A stretch of 64,000 nucleotides of DNA from Gammaproteobacteria bacterium (lineage in GTDB: Bacteria; Pseudomonadota; Gammaproteobacteria; JACKNK01). This document shows, piece after piece, positions 12,983 to 22,620 of this stretch (the first letter of the stretch is position 1; every line of letters begins with the position of its first letter). The stretch is from the NCBI GenBank assembly GCA_024234895.1, contig JACKNJ010000012.1, positions 28,068 to 92,067 of the forward strand. Reading direction: 5' to 3'. Position numbers and translations under genes: made by a program. A model generated the notes under the pieces. It was not told where the DNA came from. It searched no databases and saw only the letters and a program-made list of their open reading frames with translations.

Positions 12983-14772
12983 GCGCGCCGAATCCGACCC
13001 ACATCAAGCCGCCGCGCACCGCGCCGTGGCGGCGTGGTCTGCTGCTCGGCCTGGTTGCCGTCGGTGTCGTCGGTCTGGTCGCGCGCGCCGCCTGGTTGCA
13101 GCTGGTCAACAATGAGTTCCTGCAGAAGCAGGGCGATGCGCGTCACGTGCGTCCCGAGGTGCTGCAGGCGCATCGCGGTGTGATCAGCGACCGCGCTGGC
13201 GAGCCGCTGGCGATCTCGACACCGGTCGACACGGTTGGCGCGGTGCCGGAGAAATTGCTGGCATTGCCCGCCGAGCGTCTGGTGGAACTGGCCGAAATGC
13301 TGGACATGGACGCGGCCTCGCTGCGCGCCTACCTGGAACGTAATGCCGACCGCAAATTCCTGTTCCTGCGTCGCCACATGGTCCCGCAGGAAGCGGATCG
13401 CATCCTTGCCGCCGACTTTCCGGGCGTGAGTCGCGAGCGCGAATATCGCCGCTACTACCCGACCGGCGAGGTCGCCGCGCATCTGGTCGGCCTGACCAAT
13501 GTCGAAGACGAGGGCCAGGAAGGTCTCGAGCGCGCCTACGACGAGTGGTTGCAGGGTCGCCCCGGCAAGAAGCTGATGATCAAGGACCTGCTCGGTCGCG
13601 CGGTCCGCGACGTGAAGCTGGTCAGCGAGCCTGAACCCGGCAAGGACCTGGCGCTGTCGATCGACCGCGAGATCCAGTACCTCGCATATCGCGAGCTCAA
13701 GGCGGCGGTGATCGAACATCGCGCCAAGGGCGGTTCGGTGGTGGTGATGGACGCGACCAGCGGCGAGGTGCTGGCGCTGGTCAACCAGCCTTCATACAAC
13801 CCGAACGATCGTGGCGGTCTGCGCACCGAGTTGATGCGCAACGCCGCCGTGCTCGATACCTTCGAGCCGGGTTCGACGATCAAGCCGTTCACCGTGCTGG
13901 CGGGCCTGCGTTCCGGTGCGTACACGCCGGCCACGCACATCAACACCGCGCCGGGTCTGTTCCGCGTGGGTCGCCACACGATCAGCGACGTCCACAACTA
14001 CGGCGACATCGACGTCAGCACGATCATCCAGAAGTCCAGCAACGTCGGAGTCGCCAAAATCGCGCTTGCGATCGGCGCCGAGCCGGTTGCCGATGTGCTC
14101 ACTCGTGCCGGCTTCGGCGAGAACACCGGTACGGGATTTCCCAACGAGTCCGCCGGCACCGTGCGTCCGTTCAACGATTGGGTGCGTCTTGATGTCGCCA
14201 CCATCGCGTTCGGCTACGGCATGACCGTGACCCCGCTGCAACTCGCCCGCGCCTACGCGGTGCTGGCCAATCGCGGTGTGCGGACCCAGGTTTCCCTGTT
14301 GAAGGTCGACGGCGAGCCGAATCGCGAGCAGGTGTTCGAGCCGGCCCTCGTGCGCAGCGTCGTCGAGATGATGGAGCGGGTCACCCTCACCGGCGGCACC
14401 GCGACCCTCGCGCAGATCGACCATTACCGGGTCGCCGGCAAGACTGGCACCGTCAAGAAGAGTGTCGGCGGTGGCTATGCCGACGACAGCTACGTCGCCG
14501 TGTTCGCCGGCTTCACGCCCGTTGAGGGGCGTTCCCTGGTCGGTGTCGTGGTCATCGACGAACCGCGCGGCGACCAGTACTACGGCGGGCTGGTCGCCGC
14601 GCCGGTGTTCAAGCGGGTCATGGCCGGCGCGCTGCGGCTGTTGAACATCCCGCCGGATCAGCCGGAACAGCCGGATACGCGACAGGCCCGGACGCCAGGA
14701 GGCGCCCCGGTGGCAGACCGGGTGGTCGCCCCGGTGGTTGATGCCGGACGCATCACGGAGCCACCGGCATGA
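12979..14772 (+). CDS. ftsI: Peptidoglycan transpeptidase FtsI (PBP3)
   Basis: A septum-specific penicillin-binding protein that cross-links peptidoglycan together with FtsW. The 597-residue class B PBP has an N-terminal membrane anchor (GLLLGLVAVGVVGLVARAAWL), the PBP dimerisation domain, and the transpeptidase domain with SxxK (STIKPF), SxN (SSN in QKSSNVGVAKIAL) and KTGT (AGKTGTVKK). It starts with an ATG overlapping the ftsL stop; a GTG six bases earlier is in frame but less likely. Its stop overlaps the murE start. Confidence 0.97.
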   Translation: MSAPNPTHIKPPRTAPWRRGLLLGLVAVGVVGLVARAAWLQLVNNEFLQKQGDARHVRPEVLQAHRGVISDRAGEPLAISTPVDTVGAVPEKLLALPAERLVELAEMLDMDAASLRAYLERNADRKFLFLRRHMVPQEADRILAADFPGVSREREYRRYYPTGEVAAHLVGLTNVEDEGQEGLERAYDEWLQGRPGKKLMIKDLLGRAVRDVKLVSEPEPGKDLALSIDREIQYLAYRELKAAVIEHRAKGGSVVVMDATSGEVLALVNQPSYNPNDRGGLRTELMRNAAVLDTFEPGSTIKPFTVLAGLRSGAYTPATHINTAPGLFRVGRHTISDVHNYGDIDVSTIIQKSSNVGVAKIALAIGAEPVADVLTRAGFGENTGTGFPNESAGTVRPFNDWVRLDVATIAFGYGMTVTPLQLARAYAVLANRGVRTQVSLLKVDGEPNREQVFEPALVRSVVEMMERVTLTGGTATLAQIDHYRVAGKTGTVKKSVGGGYADDSYVAVFAGFTPVEGRSLVGVVVIDEPRGDQYYGGLVAAPVFKRVMAGALRLLNIPPDQPEQPDTRQARTPGGAPVADRVVAPVVDAGRITEPPA

Positions 14773-16379
14773 GCGCGGTGGTTCAGTTTCTGTTTCCCGA
14801 CGCGCGGTCCGAAGGGGCGGCGCGTGTCCTGCATCATGGGGGTCCCGTCATGCGCCTGTCCGATCTGATCGCGCGCCTGCGTCGGCTGGGCGCCGCGCCG
14901 GAACTGCGTTCATTCGCGGATGCCGCCGTCGAGGGCGACGTCGAGGTGATCGGGCTCGGCGTGGACAGCCGGGCCCTGCGGCGCGGTGAGGCCTTCATCG
15001 CTCTGAACGGGTCGCTCAAGCACGGTCTGGAATATCTGGACAAGGCCATCGAGGCGGGTGCGTCGGTGGTGTTCTGGGAGCCGGACGTGAACGCCGACTG
15101 GTCCGCGTTCGTCGCCGCGCGCTGCCGTGCGTTGCCGGCGGTCCGGGTGCCGGAACTGCGCCGGTATCTGGGTGCGTTCGCGGCCGATTACTACGGTGAT
15201 CCGAGCGCGGCGATGCCGGTGATCGGCGTCACCGGGACCGATGGCAAGACCTCGGTCACGCAGATCATCGCGCAGGCGATGACGCACCTGGACCGCCGCT
15301 TCGGTGTCCTCGGCACCATCGGCAACGGTTTCCCCGGGGACCTGAAGCCCAGTGCGAACACCACCATGGATGTGGTCGGCGTGCACGGCGAACTGGCCGG
15401 ACTGCGGGAACGGGGCGCGCGGGGGGTGGCGATGGAGGTTTCCTCGCACGGCCTCGACCAGCGCCGCATCGACGGGGTGCATCTGCGGGGCGCCGTGCTG
15501 ACCAATCTGACCCGCGACCACCTTGATTACCACGGCAGCGTCGAGGCCTACGCCGACGCCAAACGCCAGTTGTTCCAGATCGAAGGTCTGGATTTCGTGG
15601 TGCTGAACGTCGACGACGCCTTCGGTCGCGAGTTGATGGCTTCCGAGCTGACCGTCGGTCGCAAGTTCGGCTATGGCCGGGCCGATGACGCCGACGTCCG
15701 TATCGTGTCGACCGCCGCGCGTCCCGACGGCCTGGACGTAACCATCGCGGGTTCCCTGGGTTCGGGAGTGATCCGCAGCCACCTGCTGGGTGACTTCAAC
15801 GCCGCCAACCTCACGGCCGCGTTCGTCGTGTTGCGCGAACTCGGGGTCGATGTCGAGGCCGCGCTGGCGGCGCTGGGCACGGTCCGCCCGGTGGCTGGGC
15901 GCATGGAGGCCTGGAGCCTGTCCGGCGGGGTCACCGCCGTCGTCGACTACGCGCATACCCCGGCCGCGCTGGAACACGCCCTGAACGCGTTGCGCGCCCA
16001 CGCCGGCGGGCGTCTGCACTGCGTGTTCGGCTGCGGCGGCGACCGCGATCGCGGCAAGCGCCCGTTGATGGGCGAGGTCGCCGAACGGCTCGCCGACCGG
16101 GTCGTCGTCACCGACGACAATCCGCGCGGAGAGGACCCCGAGGTCATCATCGCCGGCATCCTGGTCGGCATGGCCGAGCCCGGTCTGGTGACCGTTGAGC
16201 GCGACCGCGAGGCGGCCATCCGCGCCGCGATCGGCGCCGCGCGGGCCGGTGATGTCGTGCTGATCGCCGGCAAGGGCCATGAGGACTACCAGATCGTCGG
16301 AGACCGTCGCCATTGGTTCAGCGACCGCGCACTGGTCGCCGAGATCAAGCGGGAACGCAACGAGGAGGACGCACGGTGA
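14769..16379 (+). CDS. murE: UDP-MurNAc-tripeptide synthetase (meso-DAP adding)
   Basis: MurE adds meso-diaminopimelate to UDP-MurNAc-L-Ala-D-Glu. The 536-residue form has the ATP loop GVTGTDGKTSVTQ, the carbamylated-lysine region and the DNPR motif (VVTDDNPRGEDP), which indicates meso-DAP rather than lysine specificity. The ATG at 14769 overlaps the ftsI stop and follows GGAG. A second in-frame ATG at 14850 follows GGGGG and would give a protein starting MRLSDLIARL, closer to most homologues; the first 27 residues are therefore uncertain. Confidence 0.96.
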   Translation: MSAVVQFLFPDARSEGAARVLHHGGPVMRLSDLIARLRRLGAAPELRSFADAAVEGDVEVIGLGVDSRALRRGEAFIALNGSLKHGLEYLDKAIEAGASVVFWEPDVNADWSAFVAARCRALPAVRVPELRRYLGAFAADYYGDPSAAMPVIGVTGTDGKTSVTQIIAQAMTHLDRRFGVLGTIGNGFPGDLKPSANTTMDVVGVHGELAGLRERGARGVAMEVSSHGLDQRRIDGVHLRGAVLTNLTRDHLDYHGSVEAYADAKRQLFQIEGLDFVVLNVDDAFGRELMASELTVGRKFGYGRADDADVRIVSTAARPDGLDVTIAGSLGSGVIRSHLLGDFNAANLTAAFVVLRELGVDVEAALAALGTVRPVAGRMEAWSLSGGVTAVVDYAHTPAALEHALNALRAHAGGRLHCVFGCGGDRDRGKRPLMGEVAERLADRVVVTDDNPRGEDPEVIIAGILVGMAEPGLVTVERDREAAIRAAIGAARAGDVVLIAGKGHEDYQIVGDRRHWFSDRALVAEIKRERNEEDAR

Positions 16380-17782
16380 TCGCCATGCGCCTCGACCAGG
16401 CCGTCAACGCGCTGAACGCGCGCGGTCTTCAAGCCGAACTGGTTCGGACATTTTTGCTGGGGGGCGAAAGCCGTTTCGACGGCGCCTTTGCCGGGCTCGT
16501 GATCGATTCAAGAGAACGCCAGCCCGGCGTTTTATTCGTGGCACTGCGTGGGGAACGGTTCGACGGCCATGCGTTCGCCGCCGACGCGGTCGCCAACGGT
16601 GCGGTGGCCTTGCTGGTCGAGCGCGAGCTCGATATCGACGTGCCGCAGATCCGGGTCGATGACACCCGTCTGGCCATGGGCGCGCTGAGCGCGGAGTGGC
16701 GCGATTCGCTGGATCTGACGGTGGTCGGCATCACCGGCAGCAACGGCAAGACCACCAACAAGGAGATGGTTGCGGCGATCCTGGCCCAGGTTGGCCCGAC
16801 GCTGGCGACCAAGGGCAATCTGAACAACGACATCGGCGTGCCGCTGACGCTGGCGAGGCTGTCCGACGGACTGCGCTTCGCGGTCATCGAGATGGGTGCG
16901 AATCACCATGGCGAGATCGCCTACCTGGCGGGACTGGCCCGCCCGGACGTGGCGCTGCTCGCGAATGCCGGTGCCGCCCATCTGGAGGGTTTCGGCAGCC
17001 TGGAGGGTGTCGCCGAGGCCAAGGGCGAGATCTTCGACGGCCTGACCGAGCACGACACCGCGATCGTCAATGCCGATGACCGCTTTGCCGATAACTGGCT
17101 GGCGCGCATCGGTTCGCGCCCGGTGCGCACCTTCGCGCTCGATTCCAGTGCGGACTTCACCGCCACCTGGCAGCCGACCGCGAACGGCAGTCGCATCGCC
17201 ATGCAGACCCCGCAGGGTGAAGTCGACATCGCGCTGCCGCTGCCCGGTCGCCACAACGTCATGAACGCGCTCGGTGCCAGTGCCGCCGCGATGGCCGCCG
17301 GCGCGGGCCTGGCCGAGATCAAGGCCGGCCTGGAGGGCATCAGCGCCGTCGGGGGGCGTCTGGTCAGCAAGGCGGGCATCGCCGGCTCGCGGGTGATCGA
17401 CGACACCTACAACGCCAACCCGACCAGTTTCCGCGCCGCGATCGCGGTGCTCGCCCAGCAGTCGCCGGATGCCTGGCTGGTGATGGGCGACATGGGCGAG
17501 CTGGGCGGCACGGGTCCGCAACTGCACGCCGAGGTTGGTGCCTGGGCGGCCGAGCAGGGCATCGCCCGCCTGTACGCGATCGGGCCGCTGAGCCGGGGAG
17601 CCGTCCAGGCCTTCGGTGCCGGTGGCCGCCATTTCGAATCCGTTGAGTCGCTGATCGCGGCGCTTACCAATGACCTCGGTGCTGGGCGCCTCGTGCTGGT
17701 CAAGGGCTCGCGCGCGATGCGCATGGAGCGCGTGGTCGCCGCACTCACCGCCCCGCTCGTCACCGAGTCGGGGGAGGCATAA
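16376..17782 (+). CDS. murF: UDP-MurNAc-tripeptide:D-Ala-D-Ala ligase
   Basis: MurF adds the D-Ala-D-Ala dipeptide and completes the UDP-MurNAc pentapeptide. The 468-residue protein has the ATP loop GITGSNGKTTNKEMV, ATKGNLNNDIGVPLTL, the EMGANHHGEIAYL block and the C-terminal DTYNANPTSFRAAI signature. Start: GTG at 16376, overlapping the murE stop by 4 bp and preceded by GGAGG; an ATG nine bases later is the alternative. Confidence 0.96.
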   Translation: MIAMRLDQAVNALNARGLQAELVRTFLLGGESRFDGAFAGLVIDSRERQPGVLFVALRGERFDGHAFAADAVANGAVALLVERELDIDVPQIRVDDTRLAMGALSAEWRDSLDLTVVGITGSNGKTTNKEMVAAILAQVGPTLATKGNLNNDIGVPLTLARLSDGLRFAVIEMGANHHGEIAYLAGLARPDVALLANAGAAHLEGFGSLEGVAEAKGEIFDGLTEHDTAIVNADDRFADNWLARIGSRPVRTFALDSSADFTATWQPTANGSRIAMQTPQGEVDIALPLPGRHNVMNALGASAAAMAAGAGLAEIKAGLEGISAVGGRLVSKAGIAGSRVIDDTYNANPTSFRAAIAVLAQQSPDAWLVMGDMGELGGTGPQLHAEVGAWAAEQGIARLYAIGPLSRGAVQAFGAGGRHFESVESLIAALTNDLGAGRLVLVKGSRAMRMERVVAALTAPLVTESGEA

Positions 17783-17784
17783 GC

Positions 17785-18867
17785 ATGCTGCTCTATCTCT
17801 TCGACTATCTCGCCCAGTACTACGCGGCCTTCAATGTCGTCCAGTACCTGACCCTGCGCGCAATCCTCGGCGCGCTGACCGCGTTGTTCATCGCGTTTCT
17901 GGTCGGACCCTGGATGATCCGCCACCTGAGCTTCCGCCAGATCGGTCAGGCGGTGCGTGACGATGGCCCGAAGTCGCATCTGTCCAAGGCCGGCACGCCG
18001 ACCATGGGCGGCACCTTGATCCTGGTCGCGATCGGGATCGCGACGCTGCTCTGGGGCGATCTCGGTAACCGCTACGTGTGGGTGATGCTGGTCGTCACGC
18101 TGGGTTTCGGCGCGATCGGCTTCTGGGACGACTACAAGAAGGTCGCGCTCAAGGACCCGAAGGGCATGGCCGCGCGCCACAAGTACTTCTGGCAGTCGGT
18201 GATCGCGCTCGGCACCGCCGTGTTCCTCTACCAGACCGCGCAGACCCCGGCCGAGACCGAACTGCTGATCCCGATGTTGAAGGACGTCGCGATTCCGCTC
18301 GGCTGGCTGTACATCCCGCTGACCTACTTCGTGATCGTCGGCACCTCCAATGCCGTCAACCTGACCGACGGCCTGGACGGCCTCGCGATCCTGCCGACGG
18401 TCATGGTCGGCGGCGCGCTCGGCGTGTTCGCCTACGTGCTCGGCCACTCCGTATTCGCCAACTACCTGGGCTTCCCGTACATCCACGGCGTGGGCGAGCT
18501 GATCGTGTTCGCGGCGGCGCTGGTCGGCGCCGGACTCGGCTTCCTGTGGTTCAACGCCTATCCGGCGCAGGTCTTCATGGGCGATGTCGGCGCGCTGGCG
18601 CTGGGCGGCGCGCTGGGCCTGATGGCGGTGCTCAGCCGCCAGGAGATCGTGCTGTTCATCATGGGCGGCGTGTTCGTCATGGAGACGGTGTCGGTGATCC
18701 TGCAGGTCGGCTCCTACAAGCTGACCGGTCGCCGCATCTTCCGCATGGCCCCGCTGCATCATCACTTCGAGCTGAAGGGCTGGCCGGAGCCGCGCGTGAT
18801 CGTGCGCTTCTGGATCATCACCTTCATCCTCGTGCTGGTCGGTCTCGCGACCCTGAAGGTGCGCTGA
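17785..18867 (+). CDS. mraY: Phospho-MurNAc-pentapeptide transferase
   Basis: MraY makes lipid I by moving phospho-MurNAc-pentapeptide onto undecaprenyl phosphate in the inner membrane. The 360-residue protein has about ten membrane helices. Active-site blocks are visible: DDGPKSHLSKAGTPTMGG (UDP-MurNAc region), GFWDDYKKV, NAVNLTDGLDGLAILP and the HHHFELKGW loop (APLHHHFELKGWPE). It starts 2 bp after the murF stop and its stop overlaps the murD start by one base. Confidence 0.97.
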   Translation: MLLYLFDYLAQYYAAFNVVQYLTLRAILGALTALFIAFLVGPWMIRHLSFRQIGQAVRDDGPKSHLSKAGTPTMGGTLILVAIGIATLLWGDLGNRYVWVMLVVTLGFGAIGFWDDYKKVALKDPKGMAARHKYFWQSVIALGTAVFLYQTAQTPAETELLIPMLKDVAIPLGWLYIPLTYFVIVGTSNAVNLTDGLDGLAILPTVMVGGALGVFAYVLGHSVFANYLGFPYIHGVGELIVFAAALVGAGLGFLWFNAYPAQVFMGDVGALALGGALGLMAVLSRQEIVLFIMGGVFVMETVSVILQVGSYKLTGRRIFRMAPLHHHFELKGWPEPRVIVRFWIITFILVLVGLATLKVR

Positions 18868-20252
18868 TGAACGGCCGCATCGAACGTTCCGCACCCGCCC
18901 TCCAGCCCGGCAGCCTGAAGGCCTGGCCCTATGCGCGCAGCCTGGTGGTCGGCATGGGCAAGACGGGTTTGTCGATGGTCCGCTTCCTGTCCGCCATGGG
19001 GGTGGAGTGCGCGGTCACCGATTCGCGCGCCCAGCCGCCCGGTCTGCAGGTGCTTGCCGACGAGTTCCCGAACGTTGCGACGTTCATCGGCGGCTTCGAC
19101 GAACGTGTGTTCGAAAGCGCCGACGTGATCCTGCTCAGCCCCGGCGTACCCGCCAACGAGCCCCTGGTCATGGCCGCTGCGCGACGGGGCGTGCCGGTGT
19201 TCGGCGACATCGAGATCTTCGCGCACTTCGTGGACGCGCCGATCGTCGGGATCACCGGTTCCAACGGCAAGAGCACGGTCACCACGCTGGTAGGCGAGAT
19301 GGCGCGGGCCTCCGAGCTCGACGTGCGCGTGGGCGGCAACCTCGGCACCCCCGCGCTGGACCTGCTGGCCGGCGGGCGTCCCGATCTGTATGTGCTGGAA
19401 CTGTCCAGCTTCCAGCTGGAATGCACGCACACCCTTGGCGTCGCCGCGGCCGTGGTGTTGAACATCAGCGCCGATCACATGGACCGGCACGGCACGCTCG
19501 CCGAGTACGCGGCCATCAAGGCGAGCATCTATCGCGGCGACGGTGTCATGGTCATCAATCGCGATGACCCGTGGTGCGCGGCGATGCAGGAAAAGGGCCG
19601 GGCCACCATCACCTACGGCATGGGGCGTCCCCAGTCCGGCCAGTACGGCCTCATGACGATCGACGGCGAGGAGTGGCTGACCCGTGGGTCGAAGGGTCTG
19701 ATGCGCACCACCGAGATCCGCATCCCGGGTCGTCACAACGTGGCGAACGCGCTGGCCGCGCTGGCGCTGGGCGAGGTCGTCGAACTCGACATGGGCGCGA
19801 TGCTCGATACGCTGCGCGCCTTCCAGGGCCTGCCGCATCGAACCCAGTGGGTCGCCGAGATCAACGGCTCGACCTGGTACAACGATTCCAAGGGCACCAA
19901 CGTCGGTGCCACGGTGGCCGCATTGCAGGGCCTGCGCGGTCGTTCGGTGCTGATCGCCGGCGGCGAGGGCAAGGGCGCGGATTTCTCGCCGCTCGCCGAG
20001 GCGCTCGCGGCACGCGGACGCGGCCTGGTCGTGTTCGGTCGGGACGCGGAACTGATCGCCGCCGCCGTCGGCGATGTGGTCCCGGTGGTGCGCGCCGCCG
20101 GACTGGACGCGGCGATCGACGCCGCGATGGCGCTGGCGCAGGCCGGCGACTCGGTCCTGTTCTCGCCCGCCTGCGCAAGCTTCGACATGTTCCGCAACTA
20201 CGAAGATCGCGGACAGCAGTTCATGAAGCTGGTCCGGGAGCGGGCGACGTGA
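18867..20252 (+). CDS. murD: UDP-MurNAc-L-Ala:D-Glu ligase
   Basis: MurD adds D-glutamate to UDP-MurNAc-L-Ala in the cytoplasm. The 461-residue product has the N-terminal Rossmann-like VVGMGKTGLSMVRFL, the ATP loop GITGSNGKSTVTTLVGEM, the ELSSFQLE block and the C-terminal NDSKGTNVGATVAAL and SPACASFDMF motifs. The ATG at 18867 shares a base with the mraY stop. The open frame continues upstream through mraY, but that part is a shadow. Confidence 0.96.
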   Translation: MNGRIERSAPALQPGSLKAWPYARSLVVGMGKTGLSMVRFLSAMGVECAVTDSRAQPPGLQVLADEFPNVATFIGGFDERVFESADVILLSPGVPANEPLVMAAARRGVPVFGDIEIFAHFVDAPIVGITGSNGKSTVTTLVGEMARASELDVRVGGNLGTPALDLLAGGRPDLYVLELSSFQLECTHTLGVAAAVVLNISADHMDRHGTLAEYAAIKASIYRGDGVMVINRDDPWCAAMQEKGRATITYGMGRPQSGQYGLMTIDGEEWLTRGSKGLMRTTEIRIPGRHNVANALAALALGEVVELDMGAMLDTLRAFQGLPHRTQWVAEINGSTWYNDSKGTNVGATVAALQGLRGRSVLIAGGEGKGADFSPLAEALAARGRGLVVFGRDAELIAAAVGDVVPVVRAAGLDAAIDAAMALAQAGDSVLFSPACASFDMFRNYEDRGQQFMKLVRERAT

Positions 20253-21505
20253 ACGTCATCGACTACGCCCAGCATCAGGCCCAGGACGCGATCGAATTCG
20301 CGGTCCGCACCGGCAGCGCCGTCCGCCGTACGCCGCGCCTGCACGACTTTGACGCACCGCTGATGGTGGTGCTCGTCATCCTGCTGGCGATCGGGGTGCT
20401 GATGGTCGCGTCGGCATCGATGCCGCTCGCCGCGCAGAACCTCGACACCCCGTGGCATTACCTCGTCCGTCAGTTCTTCTACGTGATCGGCGGTCTCGCG
20501 GTGTTCGGCCTGATGGTGCGCGTGCCGACCGCTGCCTGGCAGGACGCCGGTCCCCATCTGCTGCTCATCACCGTGCTGCTGCTTGCGCTCGTGCTGATTC
20601 CCGGCGTCGGCGTGCAGGTCAACGGCGCGGTGCGCTGGATCGGCGCCGGCCCGGTCCGCATCCAGGTCTCCGAACTCGGCAAGCTGTTCGTGATCGTTTA
20701 CCTGGCCGGCTATCTGGTGCGCCACCCGGTGGAATTGCGCAGCGGCTTCGGCGGTTTCGCCCGCCCGATGATCCTGGTCATGCTGATCAGCGTGCTGTTG
20801 CTGATGGAGCCGGATTTCGGCAGCGCGTCGATCATCGTCGGCGTGACCCTGGCGATGCTGTTTCTGGGCGGTGTCCAGCTTCGCGTGTTCGTGCCGTTGT
20901 TCGTCGGCGTGGCCGCCATGATGGCGCTGCTGATCCGCTTCGAGCCGTATCGCTGGGCGCGCCTGACCAACTTCCTCGACCCCTGGGCCGATCCGTACAA
21001 CGGCGGCTATCAGTTGACCCAGTCGCTGATCGCGATCGGGCGCGGCGACTGGGCCGGTGTCGGTATCGGCAACTCCATGCAGAAGCTGCTCTTCCTGCCG
21101 GAGGCGCACACCGACTTCGTGTTCGCGATATATGCGGAGGAATTCGGTTTTCTGGGCAGCGTCGTGCTGATCGGCCTGTATGCGTTCCTGGTCTGGCGCG
21201 GCTATCGGATCGGCGCGGCTGCCGAGCAGGTGGGCCGAATGTTCGGCGCGTATTGCGCCTACGGGATCAGTTTCTGGCTGGGCGTGCAGGCCTTGGTGAA
21301 TTTCGGCGTCAACATGGGTGTGCTGCCGACCAAGGGCCTAACCCTGCCGCTGATTTCCTATGGCGGCAGCTCGCTGCTGGTGACCTGCGCCGCGCTGGCG
21401 CTGCTGATGCGCGTCGACTACGAACGCCGCGAGCTCGAGAAGAACGCGAATGGCGGTGCCCACCGCACGACCTTCGGCGATGAGCGGTCGGGAGGTGCGG
21501 CATGA
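20249..21505 (+). CDS. ftsW: Septal peptidoglycan polymerase FtsW (SEDS family)
   Basis: FtsW polymerises glycan strands from lipid II at the division site with FtsI. The 418-residue protein starts at a GTG overlapping the murD stop, has an N-terminal cytoplasmic tail of about 35 residues and about ten membrane helices. SEDS features include the GVGVQVNGAVRWI block, the KLFVIVYLAGYLVR segment, PEAHTDFVFAIYAEEFGF and the C-terminal PTKGLTLPLISYGGSSLL motif. Overlaps murG by 4 bp. Confidence 0.96.
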   Translation: MNVIDYAQHQAQDAIEFAVRTGSAVRRTPRLHDFDAPLMVVLVILLAIGVLMVASASMPLAAQNLDTPWHYLVRQFFYVIGGLAVFGLMVRVPTAAWQDAGPHLLLITVLLLALVLIPGVGVQVNGAVRWIGAGPVRIQVSELGKLFVIVYLAGYLVRHPVELRSGFGGFARPMILVMLISVLLLMEPDFGSASIIVGVTLAMLFLGGVQLRVFVPLFVGVAAMMALLIRFEPYRWARLTNFLDPWADPYNGGYQLTQSLIAIGRGDWAGVGIGNSMQKLLFLPEAHTDFVFAIYAEEFGFLGSVVLIGLYAFLVWRGYRIGAAAEQVGRMFGAYCAYGISFWLGVQALVNFGVNMGVLPTKGLTLPLISYGGSSLLVTCAALALLMRVDYERRELEKNANGGAHRTTFGDERSGGAA

Positions 21506-22620
21506 GCGCGCACGTCGTGATCACCGCCGGCGGCACCGGGGGACACGTATTCCCGGCGCTCGCGGTCGCCAGCGAACTCCGCCGCCTCGGCATCGGGGTG
21601 AGCTGGATCGGCACCCGCCACGGCCTTGAGGCCCGCGTCGTGCCGGCGGCCGGCATCGACATCGACTGGATCGAGGTCAGCGGCCTGCGCGGCAACGGGG
21701 CGCTGGGCTGGCTGAAGTCGCCGTTCACACTATGGAGGGCGCTGCGCCAGGCGTTGGCCGCTGTGAGCGCGCGCAAGCCGGACGCGGTGCTCGGCATGGG
21801 CGGATTCGTGACCGGGCCGGTCGGCGTCGCCAGCTGGCTGCGCCGGGTGCCGCTGATCGTGCATGAGCAGAACGCCATCGCGGGCCTGACCAACCGCCTG
21901 CTGGCGCGTATCGCCACCCGCGTGCTGGAGGCGTTCCCGAACAGTTTCGCCGGCAAGGTGCGCAATGCCGTGCATACCGGCAATCCGATCCGCGCCGGGA
22001 TCGCCGCGTTGGCGGCACATCCCGACCCGGTCGGTCGCCTGTCGGCACGCGAGCCGCGCGCCCGTCTGCTGGTGATTGGCGGCAGTCTCGGCGCCAAGGC
22101 ATTGAACGAGACCGTGCCGGCCGCGCTCGCCCTTGTGCCTGCGGCGGTGCGCCCGATGGTCCGCCATCAGGCGGGTGAAGCCACGCTGGAGACGGCCCGG
22201 CAGGCCTACGCCGACAACTCGGTGGAGGCCGAGGTGACACCGTTCATCGAGGACATGGCAGAGGCCTATGCCTGGGCCGATTTCGCGATTTGCCGTGCCG
22301 GCGCGATGACCGTCGCCGAACTCGCGGCGGCCGGTCTGCCCGCCATCCTGGTGCCATTCCCGCACGCGGTCGACGACCACCAGACCGCGAATGCCCGCTA
22401 TCTCAGCGATGCCGGCGCGGCGTTGCTCTGCCCGCAGTACGAAATGCAGCCGCCTTTGCTGGCCGCGCGCATCCACGACATGTGTCGGCGCCCAAGACGC
22501 CACGACATGGTCACGCGCGCCCTGTCCATGGCGATGCCCGACGCGACCCAGCGCGTGGTCGCACAGATTCTTGACGCCGCCGGCATCCCGGTGCCGGCCG
22601 CCGCGGAGGCGACGCCATGA
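21502..22620 (+). CDS. murG: UDP-GlcNAc:lipid I GlcNAc transferase
   Basis: MurG converts lipid I to lipid II at the cytoplasmic face of the membrane. The 372-residue GT28 enzyme has the N-terminal glycine loop ITAGGTGGHVFPALAVA, the acceptor region with GMGGFVTGPVGVAS, HEQNAIAGLTNR, a second glycine loop (VIGGSLGAKALNE) and the UDP-GlcNAc pocket CRAGAMTVAELAAAGLPAILVPFPHAVDDHQ. It overlaps both ftsW and murC by 4 bp. Confidence 0.97.
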   Translation: MSAHVVITAGGTGGHVFPALAVASELRRLGIGVSWIGTRHGLEARVVPAAGIDIDWIEVSGLRGNGALGWLKSPFTLWRALRQALAAVSARKPDAVLGMGGFVTGPVGVASWLRRVPLIVHEQNAIAGLTNRLLARIATRVLEAFPNSFAGKVRNAVHTGNPIRAGIAALAAHPDPVGRLSAREPRARLLVIGGSLGAKALNETVPAALALVPAAVRPMVRHQAGEATLETARQAYADNSVEAEVTPFIEDMAEAYAWADFAICRAGAMTVAELAAAGLPAILVPFPHAVDDHQTANARYLSDAGAALLCPQYEMQPPLLAARIHDMCRRPRRHDMVTRALSMAMPDATQRVVAQILDAAGIPVPAAAEATP